Origin: Symbiodinium natans
Taxonomy: Eukaryota; Sar; Dinophyceae; Suessiales; Symbiodiniaceae
Reading direction: 5' to 3'
NCBI GenBank assembly: GCA_905221605.1
Contig: CAJNDS010000670.1
Coordinates: 40,001-50,000, forward strand
DNA: 10,000 bases
The notes beneath the pieces were generated by a model. The model was not told the DNA's origin. It was given only the letters and a program-made list of their open reading frames with translations, and did not search any database. Each line of letters begins with the position of its first letter. The first letter of the stretch is position 1. Of the stretch, positions 5,120 to 9,993 are shown one piece after another. A program made the position numbers and the translations under genes.

Positions 5120-5240
5120 ACCCGGCGTTCAGGATCTGTAGGGTTTGCGGCCCATGGCGAAGGTTCTCGACAAACTCGCGAGTTCGCGCTGCGGCCTGTG
5201 AATGGTCGACACCAAGGACGCGGCTGTCGCTCCTCGCCAT
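5109..5240 (-). CDS. Exon-like island, ATG-to-stop frame
   Basis: ATG at 5238-5240 opens 43 codons on the minus strand (MARSDSRVLGVDHSQAAART, then REFVENLRHGPQTLQILNAG) to a TAA provided by the adjacent array. I count third-position GC in 28 of 41 codons and second-position in 20 of 41, a mild coding signal. TTCACAG|G inside it could be an acceptor. A competing minus frame also starts at an ATG (5246) but has high second-position GC and is less likely. A plus-strand ATG at 5154 gives only 15 codons. No family is recognised. Confidence 0.25.
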   Translation of the reverse strand: MARSDSRVLGVDHSQAAARTREFVENLRHGPQTLQILNAGSKP

Positions 5241-5249
5241 ACTGACATT

Positions 5250-5326
5250 GTTTAGGGTTTAGGGTCTAGGGTGGTTTAGGGTTGTTTAGGGTTTAGGGTT
5301 TAGGGTTTAGGGTTTAGGGTTTAGGG
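5250..5326 (+). repeat. TTTAGGG block
   Basis: About nine units; GGTTG or GGTG interruptions near the left, then six perfect units. Confidence 0.95.
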
Positions 5327-5334
5327 AGAGAACC

Positions 5335-5421
5335 ATGGTCTCGCCAGCTCTGGGACGTGCTGGTCCTCCTACCACCAGAGACTGGGCCTTCCAGAAGGGT
5401 GGAAATGTGGCTCAGGCTTGA
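5335..5421 (+). CDS. Small ATG-to-stop frame, unknown
   Basis: ATG at 5335 in the favourable context AACCATGG opens 28 codons ending in TGA (5419-5421), with MVSPALGRAG at the start and RDWAFQKGGNVAQA at the end. Third-position GC is 14 of 28, so composition does not support coding. A minus-strand frame is also open across the spacer. Confidence 0.15.
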   Translation: MVSPALGRAGPPTTRDWAFQKGGNVAQA

Positions 5422-5503
5422 CCCTAAACGGTAAACCCTAAAGACTAAATCCTAAACTCCAAACCCTAAACCCCGAACCAAACCCTAAACCCTAGACCCT
5501 ACC
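5421..5503 (-). repeat. CCCTAAA block, degenerate
   Basis: About eleven decayed units (ACCCTAAACGG, AGACTAAAT, CTCCAAA), best preserved near 5480-5500. Confidence 0.85.
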
Positions 5504-5672
5504 CACAGCCGTTTCGCGACTAATTCGCCCACGCTCCCGGATCCCTGCACCCCATAGCCCAAGAAGGAAAACCATGTACGTCACAAACTTGGAAAGCCAG
5601 CAAAGACCCCAAGGCCACAAGGCCCTTAGGCTCAAAATGAGGTGCAGGGTCAGGGTTTTGAAGTTTAGGGTT
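5496..5672 (+). CDS. Unrecognised 59-codon open frame
   Basis: The spacer 5504-5655 is unique. A plus frame runs from after TAG 5493-5495 to TAA 5673-5675, with an internal ATG at 5574 (MYVTNLESQQRPQGHKALRL). Third positions show no GC bias and the product is basic and repeat-free. CCCACAG at 5502-5508 could be an acceptor. I think it is more likely noncoding. Confidence 0.12.
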
Positions 5673-5931
5673 TAAGGTTTAAGCCCCTAAACTCTAGACC
5701 CTAAACCCTGAACCCTAACCCTCAAACTCCTACACCCTGAACAATGTCAGTAACCCTAAACCCCTGATCCCTAAGCCCTAAACCCTAACCCGGAAACCCC
5801 AAACCCTAACCCTAAACCCTCACCCGTAAACCCCAAACCCTAACCCGAAACCCTGAACCCTAAACCCTGAATCCTAAACCCGAAACCCTAAACCCTAAAC
5901 CCCAAACCCTAAACCCTAAACCCTAAACCCT
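5656..5931. repeat. Head-to-head junction of G-rich and C-rich arrays
   Basis: A short TTTAGGG run (to about 5683) abuts a long CCCTAAA block (5684-5931) with no spacer between them. The C-rich part has about 34 units with CCCTGAA, CCCCTGA, ACCCGTAA and many six-base CCCTAA units, and is best preserved at 5886-5931. Confidence 0.9.
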
Positions 5932-5934
5932 TAC

Positions 5935-5993
5935 GGAAGGAAGCTGCCCCGCCAGATAGCACGTCGCTCGCTCCCAAGGCTTGATCCGGCGGC
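5935..5993 (-). CDS. Possible 59-base exon with good splice sites
   Basis: On the minus strand GAACAG|G (5994-5999) and CC|GTAAGG (5929-5935) bound 59 bases of GC-rich unique sequence. GTAAGG is a near-consensus donor and partly made by the neighbouring array. All three frames are open. The best by composition reads RRIKPWERATCYLAGQLPS (third-position GC 14 of 19, but second-position 12 of 19), so coding is suggested by splice sites more than by codons. No family is recognised. Confidence 0.25.
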
Positions 5994-6026
5994 CTGTTCG
6001 GGTTTTATAGGTGAGGGTTCTATGAT

Positions 6027-6086
6027 TGAGGGGTTTGGGGGTTTAGGGGTTTAAGGGTTTAGGGTTTAGGGTTTAGGGCTAGGGGT
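6027..6086 (+). repeat. TTTAGGG block
   Basis: TTTGGGGG, TTTAGGGG and TTTAAGGG octamers lead into three canonical units. A 20-base unique gap (6087-6106) separates it from the next block. Confidence 0.9.
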
Positions 6087-6106
6087 ACGGGACCCCCCAA
6101 GCGGTT

Positions 6107-6456
6107 GAGGGTTTAGGGTTTAGGGCTAAGGGTTTAGGGTTGGAGGTTTAGGGTTCAGGGTTGAGGGTTTAGTGTTGAGGGTTTAGGGTTGAAGGTTTAG
6201 GGTTCAGGGTTGAGGGTTGAGGGTTGAGGGGTTCGGGGTTTGGGTTTTTGGATTCAGGGTTGAGGGTTCAGGGTTTAGGGTTGAGGGGTTAGGGGTTTAG
6301 GGTTTTGGGGTTCAGGGTTGAGGGTTTAGGGTTTCAGGTTGAGGGGTTAGGGGTTTAGGGTTTCAGGGTTGAGGGTTTAGGGGTGTAGGGGTGTGGGGGT
6401 TTGGGGCTGGGGTTTCGGGTTCAGGGTTGAGGGTTTAGGGTTAGGGGTGTAGGGGT
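6107..6456 (+). repeat. Variant block with TTCAGGG-TTGAGGG period
   Basis: The pair TTCAGGGTTGAGGG starts at 6154, 6203, 6253, 6311, 6362 and 6420, i.e. at intervals of 49, 50, 58, 51 and 58 bases: seven or eight repeat units each time. The phrase TTGAGGGGTTAGGGGTTTAG recurs at 6281 and 6339. This is a higher-order repeat built from mutated heptamers. The minus strand gives low-complexity Pro/Lys/Asn frames of no coding value. Confidence 0.9.
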
Positions 6457-6522
6457 TTTCGTTCAGCCTCAGCCTTCCTTTGCCAGCGCTCTCTCCACTC
6501 CTCTCCTCACTGCATCTCTTCC

Positions 6523-6752
6523 GAATGCTTTCACGACAACTGGCGCTCTCCACTTCTGCAAGCCCCGTCACTTTGAGCAACGACAGGTGCGAAGATGGCT
6601 CCGAAGAAAATGAAACACTCTCCCGGTGTGGGCTAATAAGTCAGCACATCTCAAACGGGACGCGCAACTTGGTTGCGGAGATGTGGACTGCACCATCCCC
6701 GAACTATGGTAGGATCATATATATATATATAGCGAAACTAGTAATTGCTTAA
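6523..6752 (+). CDS. Unrecognised ATG frame in unique spacer
   Basis: The largest repeat-poor stretch of the window starts here. ATG at 6523 opens 76 codons beginning MLSRQLALSTSASPVTLSND, an Arg/Ser-rich start that would suit an organelle-targeting peptide, and ending in residues encoded by an (AT)7 tract, which is unlikely in a real protein. ACTATG|GTAGG at about 6708 could be a donor, ending the exon before the AT tract. A second ATG (6595) in another frame gives only MAPKKMKHSPGVG. No family is recognised. Confidence 0.2.
6717..6731 (+). repeat. AT dinucleotide tract
   Basis: Seven AT units plus one base, next to the left end of hairpin element D. Confidence 0.9.
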
Positions 6753-6846
6753 GAACCCCCCAAAAAATCAAGAACATTCTTTCTTATAAGGGTAATCTAG
6801 GGATTCTTATTTTTCATTCTTTTCGGGCTCTTGAGCAAATAGTAGC
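6739..6846. mobile_element. Hairpin element D
   Basis: Inverted ends: GCTTAAGAACCC at 6747-6758 pairs with GGGCTCTTGAGC at 6825-6836, with 10 of 12 matches and only transitions differing. Pairing continues outward less well (CTAGTAATT against AAATAGTAG) and the inner arms are A-rich and T-rich respectively. The centre holds the palindrome CTTATAAG. One copy only in the window, so mobility is inferred from its shape. Confidence 0.4.
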
Positions 6847-7046
6847 ACAAGGTTAAAGGCTACCTACTCAGCTATTAAGCTTCTTGAGGCCCGCTCTAGG
6901 GCCTTAGGGGCCCTTATGGAACGTCCTAAGCCCTCGAACCTGAGCCGGCCTGACGTCCTAGCACCCTAAGCCCCAACACCCCGAAATCCCGAAGGGCAAG
7001 CACTCCTTACAGGGTCCTTAAGGGAAAATCCTCCTTTGCTACCTGA
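6847..7046. other. Unique spacer, no gene seen
   Basis: About 200 bases with no convincing frame. There is a 6-bp stem AGGGCC/GGCCCT at 6898-6914 and ACGTCCTA occurs twice (6931 and 6953). Isolated CCCTAAG units may be very old repeat remnants. Confidence 0.5.
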
Positions 7047-7132
7047 ACCCTACTCCCTAAACCCCTAAACCCTGAACCCAAGGGTTCTTAAGAGAGGCTT
7101 TAGGGTTTAGGGTTTAGGGTTTAGGGTTTAGG
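7047..7132. repeat. Small C-rich block then small TTTAGGG block
   Basis: About five decayed CCCTAAA units at 7047-7080, a 20-base gap, then four TTTAGGG units and a partial fifth at 7101-7132. The two face each other head to tail as CCCTAAA...TTTAGGG. Confidence 0.9.
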
Positions 7133-7160
7133 AGGGGGGTTCATGAGGGGCAGGTACCTC

Positions 7161-7207
7161 GGGAAAGCTTAGGGAAGCATAAGGGAAGTTTAGGGAAGCT
7201 TAGGAAG
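7161..7207 (+). repeat. Tandem 10-11 bp repeat AGGGAAGCTT
   Basis: Five consecutive copies of a GGGAAGCTTA-like unit (GGGAAAGCTTA, GGGAAGCATAA, GGGAAGTTTA, GGGAAGCTTA, GGAAGC). It is the only tandem array in the window not based on the heptamer, although it could derive from TTTAGGG by insertion of GAAGC. Confidence 0.85.
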
Positions 7208-7505
7208 CCCTCCAGCAGGGAGTAGTGTTAGGGGAACCTTGGCTTACATACGCCCCCTTTTGCGAAGCCCACCAGCACTCAAACATAGGCACCCGGACGC
7301 CCCCAAACCCTAAAGAGTCATCCCTTGTAAAATACTTCGTAAAAAAAGCACAACTAGAAAACCTAAAACATCCAAACAAAAAGAACTGAAGACCATCACA
7401 ACTCCCACACCCCAAACCCCTCGAACACCCGAAGATTCTTGTACCACCCGCAGGTCTTGGCTCCAACAAGACTCTGAACCAAAAGCCTCGTGAGCCCGTA
7501 AACAT
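7200..7505 (-). CDS. Unrecognised ATG frame, 101 codons
   Basis: The longest ATG-initiated frame not made of repeats: ATG at 7503-7505, TAA at 7200-7202. The product is rich in Phe, Cys and Gly (for example CSRGLGCGSCDG and FFLFGCFRFSSCAFF) with no clear domain or signal sequence, and third positions are about half GC. It overlaps one lone CCCTAAA unit near 7307, which it translates as SLGF. Such composition is typical of chance translation of purine-rich DNA, so I hold it loosely. Confidence 0.15.
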   Translation of the reverse strand: MFTGSRGFWFRVLLEPRPAGGTRIFGCSRGLGCGSCDGLQFFLFGCFRFSSCAFFTKYFTRDDSLGFGGVRVPMFECWWASQKGAYVSQGSPNTTPCWRAS

Positions 7506-7518
7506 CAGGGGCCTAAAA

Positions 7519-7546
7519 AAACCCTAAACCCTAAACCCCGAAATCC
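7519..7546 (-). repeat. CCCTAAA remnant
   Basis: Three to four units, two perfect, in otherwise unique sequence. Confidence 0.85.
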
Positions 7547-7571
7547 CATCCCCTGAAACCTAAAACCCACT

Positions 7572-7775
7572 TTACTTGGGGGTGTAGGGGATATGTCGGG
7601 AATTGGGACTTGAAGGTAGAAAATACCCTTGCAAATACGACAAGACACTTTTGACAGGCCCCAAAAGGCTCCTAAGGACAACAGGGTTTAGGGTCGAGAT
7701 AGAAGCGACTGAAAATTCTTTGACCAACTGTCTCAAGACCTGTGAAAAATAGGAAAATACCCTAAGAAGCCCCAT
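7572..7775 (-). CDS. Unrecognised ATG frame, 67 codons
   Basis: ATG at 7773-7775 to TAA at 7572-7574. The product starts MGLLRVFSYFSQVLRQLVKE, an amphipathic helical stretch, and ends Pro-rich (SSPNSRHIPYTPK). Third-position GC is about one half and second-position lower, a weak coding signal. It translates one CCCTAAA unit as TLNP, which suggests the frame crosses repeat-derived DNA. No family is recognised. Confidence 0.2.
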   Translation of the reverse strand: MGLLRVFSYFSQVLRQLVKEFSVASISTLNPVVLRSLLGPVKSVLSYLQGYFLPSSPNSRHIPYTPK

Positions 7776-7868
7776 CGAAATGCTCGAGAAGGGGGAATGT
7801 TCCCAGAGACCCTTTGCATGCGACGCAACTCAGAGCTTGCAGTGCCCTGAACCCCAACATCTTCCTGA

Positions 7869-7958
7869 AACCCTAAACCCTAAACCCTAAACCCTAAACC
7901 CTAAACCCTGAGCCCTAAACCCTAAACCCTAAACCCTAAACCCTAAACCCTAAACCCT
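7869..7958 (-). repeat. CCCTAAA array
   Basis: Twelve to thirteen units, all perfect except one CCCTGAG near 7906. It is among the purest arrays of the window. Confidence 0.97.
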
Positions 7959-7974
7959 GGGAGCTCCCAAAAAA

Positions 7975-8064
7975 GCACTGCGCTGCATCCCGCAGCCTCG
8001 ACCCGCCGCGTGCACCATCAGCGCCCGCGTGGAGAAGCCCCACGCTTCGCCAAACCTCGTTTGG
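7975..8064 (+). CDS. GC-rich exon-like island, unknown
   Basis: About 90 bases of GC-rich unique DNA between a pure C-rich and a G-rich array. The plus frame reading LRCIPQPRPAACTISARVEK followed by PHASPNLVW has third-position GC in 24 of 29 codons, but second-position GC is also high (17 of 29), so the coding signal is weak. CCGCAG and CATCAG inside could be acceptors. Two other plus frames and two minus frames are open. A small stem CCAAAC/GTTTGG lies at 8050-8064. Confidence 0.2.
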
Positions 8065-8370
8065 GGTTTAGGGTTTAGGGTTTAGGGTTTAGGGTTTGGG
8101 GCCTTGGGGCCAAACCTCCAAGGCTTTGGGGTCTGGGTCTAGGGTTTATGGTTTAGGGTTCGCGAACCCCGGGTTTAGAGCTTGGGGTTTGGGAGGTTTA
8201 GGGTTTAGGATTTCGGGTTTAGGTTTAGGGAGGCGTAGAGTTTGGGCTTCGTTGAGGGCTTGGAGTTTAACGCGTAGGGTTGCGGATTTGGAGCTTTTGG
8301 GTGTTGGGATTTGTGGTTTGGAGATATTATAAGGTTTAGAGTTGAGGGTTTGGAGTTTCGGGTTTTGGGG
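8061..8370 (+). repeat. TTTAGGG block decaying into diverged G-rich DNA
   Basis: Four canonical units (8066-8097) are followed by a 7-bp stem-loop GCCTTGG/CCAAGGC at 8101-8124 and a perfect 14-bp palindrome GGGTTCGCGAACCC at 8156-8169. After that come about 200 bases of heavily mutated heptamers (TTTAGAG, TTGGGGT, TTGGAGT, TTTCGGG). The low-complexity frames on both strands (NPKPQ-type and GLGFR-type) are by-products of the lost stop codons. Confidence 0.85.
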
Positions 8371-8415
8371 TGAGGGTTGGGAATACGCCTCCATCGCACC
8401 GGGGATTCTACTTGA

Positions 8416-8547
8416 CAGGTCAACTTTGGCAGAGGAAGGTTTCAGAGACTTTCCGCCGCTCTAGGAGCTGTGATTTTTGTCTTCGGGTGGTGCGATTTGT
8501 CTAGGGTTCAGAGCATTGCCAGGGTTTATGGGCTCTGGTGCTTGTAG
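8416..8547 (+). CDS. Possible exon in unique spacer, unknown
   Basis: TTGACAG|G at 8412-8419 could be an acceptor; the frame then reads VNFGRGRFQRLSAALGAVIF followed by VFGWCDLSRVQSIARVYGLW to TAG at 8545-8547. The middle (LSAALGAVIFVFGW) is hydrophobic enough for one short membrane helix. Third-position GC is only about half, so composition is neutral. No family is recognised. Confidence 0.15.
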   Translation, partial: QVNFGRGRFQRLSAALGAVIFVFGWCDLSRVQSIARVYGLWCL

Positions 8548-8587
8548 AGCAGAGGGCTTAAGATTTCCGGTTGAGGATTTAGGGTGT

Positions 8588-8689
8588 CTAGGCCCCAGAG
8601 TTACCTAGTATTGACAAGGGTGCCCTTTTAGGGTTAAAAGGGTTATATAAGAGAACCTAAGCCCTAAAAAAGTACTCTGGGTCCTAGGT
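8588..8689. mobile_element. Hairpin element C
   Basis: Inverted ends: CTAGGCCCCAGAGT at 8589-8602 pairs with ACTCTGGGTCCTAG at 8673-8686 with a single mismatch. The centre holds a perfect 8-bp stem with four-base loop, CCCTTTTA/TAAAAGGG at 8623-8642. No coding capacity. One copy only is visible in the window. Confidence 0.5.
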
Positions 8690-8747
8690 GTAAGGCTTGA
8701 TTAGGTTTAGTTTGAGGGGAAATGCCCTAGGCTTTAGGGTTTAGGAC

Positions 8748-8842
8748 TTGGGATGTTCCCCCATATAGGAACAGCCCTTCAGTAGGGATTGTAGTACCCC
8801 CCTATTGTAATCCCCACTAAGGACTGTGAGTACATAAGGGGG
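8748..8842 (+). mobile_element. Hairpin (foldback) element A, copy 2
   Basis: Left arm 8748-8796, loop CCCCCC 8797-8802, right arm 8803-8842. The left arm shares TTGGG-ATGTTCCCCC and AGGGATTGTAGTAC with copy 1 at 3299-3400 (the latter on its complementary strand), so the two copies are inverted relative to each other. The right end runs into a G-tract and lacks the terminal part, so this copy may be truncated or the end overwritten. Confidence 0.7.
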
Positions 8843-8863
8843 GGCGGGGGCGGGGGTGGGGGC
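8838..8863 (+). repeat. G-tract with quadruplex potential
   Basis: Four runs of five to seven G separated by single C or T. It begins exactly in the right end of hairpin element A copy 2. Confidence 0.85.
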
Positions 8864-8965
8864 GCAGACAAGTCACCGGCGCTGAGAGAGCATGTGCTCT
8901 GCCGATTGGAGATACCTGGGCTGCCAAGGATTTTAGGGAAACCCCTAAACCCTAAACCCCCCTAA
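8864..8965 (+). CDS. Possible exon after G-tract, unknown
   Basis: After GGCGCAG a plus frame reads ADKSPALREHVLCRLEIPGL followed by PRILGKP and stops at TAA 8963-8965 inside the next C-rich block. Third-position GC is 15 of 25 and second-position 12 of 25, only weakly coding. The residues look protein-like but no family is recognised. CGCAG|A or GACAAG|T would be the acceptor; no good donor is seen. Confidence 0.2.
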   Translation, partial: ADKSPALREHVLCRLEIPGLPRILGKPLNPKPP

Positions 8966-9026
8966 ACGCCCTAAACCCTAAACCCTAAACGTCCTAAACC
9001 CTAAATTCAACCCCAAACCCTAACCC
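8939..9026 (-). repeat. CCCTAAA block
   Basis: About twelve units with CCCCCCTAAACG and CGTCCTAAA interruptions at 8956-8970 and 8989-8998. Confidence 0.9.
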
Positions 9027-9218
9027 ATGCACCATTCCAACAGCTCCGAAACTCGAGCCCCACCCCCAAGCAGTGAGTGGTATACCGTATTGGGTTTAAG
9101 ATTGGGGCTGTTGGGTGAGTGTATGCATTGGGTGCCTCATGAGGATACTAGGAATACACACCCGATTCCTGAGGACGGCATGTGCTCCGAAGACCCTCGG
9201 CCCCAAAAAACTGTTTGA
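9027..9218 (+). CDS. Unrecognised ATG frame with donor look-alikes
   Basis: ATG at 9027 follows a C-rich block and opens 63 codons to TGA at 9216-9218, beginning MHHSNSSETRAPPPSS and containing HWVPHEDTRNTHPIPED. Third-position GC is 34 of 63, so composition is not decisive. Two consensus donors, GTGAGT at 9073 and 9115, lie inside; use of the first would leave a 15-codon first coding exon. No family is recognised and no signal or membrane segment is seen. Confidence 0.2.
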   Translation: MHHSNSSETRAPPPSSEWYTVLGLRLGLLGECMHWVPHEDTRNTHPIPEDGMCSEDPRPQKTV

Positions 9219-9603
9219 GATTTCGATAGGGTGTACGGGAAACCCTGAAAGCAGAAAACGCAAATTAAAACAAATTCTGAACAGTAAATGAACAAGCAAT
9301 ACAAAAGAATAGAACTGATATAAGCACCAGCAACCTTGGCTTTAGAAGGGCAAAGCGGGGCGTCCTAGAAGAAGGGCAGGCCCTGACCGCGACACGTGCG
9401 TAAAACGCAAAGCACGGCACAAGCCGAAATTTAACCGCGGCAAGCTTAAAACACGACAAGAAACACCAAAAACAACCAAGGACAAGAACATAGACCACGA
9501 TAGGTGTTATCAAGACGCGGTTATAAGCAAGTTGTTGTAGTTATGTATTCCTTGTCGCGTTTAGGGCGTGCCCTTGTCCTAGAAGATAAGGGCTCAGTAG
9601 GCT
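9219..9603. other. Repeat-free spacer, no gene supported
   Basis: About 385 bases, A-rich on the plus strand. A hydrophobic minus-strand frame (9265-9513) exists but has no ATG start, and its T-rich composition explains the hydrophobicity. GTCCTAGAAGAAGGGC at 9362-9377 is nearly repeated at 9576-9593 with a 2-base insertion. AAAACGCAAA occurs at about 9257 and 9403. No promoter or terminator could be assigned. Confidence 0.5.
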
Positions 9604-9687
9604 TCGGGTTTAGGGTTTAGGGCTTTGGGTTGAGGGGAACCCTAAACCCTAAACCCTAAAACCCTGAATGGGGTTTGGGGTTTAGGA
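9604..9687. repeat. Triple orientation flip forming a perfect stem
   Basis: G-rich 9604-9637, C-rich 9638-9666 and G-rich 9669-9687 follow one another with almost no spacer. GGGTTTAGGGTTTAGGG (9606-9622) and CCCTAAACCCTAAACCC (9640-9656) make a perfect 17-bp stem with a 17-base loop. Confidence 0.9.
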
Positions 9688-9689
9688 TT

Positions 9690-9767
9690 TCAGCGGCCCA
9701 GGGGCGTGGAGAACTCATCGCCCTTCACGATGATCGGGGGCTCGATGTTCCCCGATAGCGCCTTGCC
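9690..9767 (-). CDS. Possible 3'-terminal exon ending in TGA
   Basis: The minus-strand frame reads GKALSGNIEPPIIVKGDEFS followed by TPLGR and a genuine TGA at 9690-9692 that is not made by a telomere unit. Over 23 codons I count third-position GC in 21 and second-position in 11, a good coding signal. GGGCAAG|G (9761-9767) could be the acceptor. A plus frame (VENSSPFTMIGGSMFPDSAL) has equally high third-position GC but also high second-position GC (15 of 25) and is less likely. No family is recognised. Confidence 0.4.
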   Translation of the reverse strand, partial: GKALSGNIEPPIIVKGDEFSTPLGR

Positions 9768-9784
9768 CAAAACAGGGCTTGGGG

Positions 9785-9849
9785 TTTAGGGTTTGTAGGG
9801 TTTAGGGTTTAGGGTTTAGGGTTTAGGGTTTAGGGTTTAGGGTTTAGGG
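9785..9849 (+). repeat. TTTAGGG array
   Basis: Nine units: one TTTAGGG, one nine-base TTTGTAGGG (9792-9800), then seven perfect TTTAGGG up to 9849. The nine-base unit could be the step from which the next array arose. Confidence 0.95.
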
Positions 9850-9993
9850 TTGTAGGGTTGTAGGGTTGTAGGGTTGTAGGGTTGTAGGGTTGTAGCGTTG
9901 TAGGGTTGTAGGGTTGTAGGGTTGTAGGGTTGTAGGGTTGTAGGGTTGTAGGGTTGTAGGGTTGTAGGGTTGTAGGGTTGTAGGGTTGTAGGG
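9850..9993 (+). repeat. Pure TTGTAGGG octamer array
   Basis: Eighteen consecutive TTGTAGGG octamers with one change (G to C at 9896 in the sixth unit), ending in a canonical TTTAGGG at 9994-10000, so the block continues past the window. The octamer differs from the heptamer by one inserted G. It reads without stop in some frames but has no coding value. Confidence 0.97.

Noticed and set aside
5935-5993. A named product from the three open frames
   Set aside because: All three frames are open and 59 bases are too few to recognise any family.
6377-6580. Minus-strand frame ending in NPKPSTLNPKPQ
   Set aside because: Its second half is the variant telomere block; the first half is antisense of unique DNA with no support.
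7786-7812. A third copy of element A, because of GGGGGAATGTTCCC
   Set aside because: Only this short palindromic motif matches. The characteristic GTCCTTA-AGGGA arms are missing.
8096-8423. Overlapping open frames on both strands with NPKPQ-like or GLGFR-like repeats
   Set aside because: Low-complexity translation of diverged TTTAGGG units; both strands open at once and no codon signal.
9096-9513. Two minus-strand frames, one hydrophobic and resembling a membrane protein
   Set aside because: Hydrophobicity follows from T-rich codons. Neither has an ATG at its upstream edge or third-position bias.
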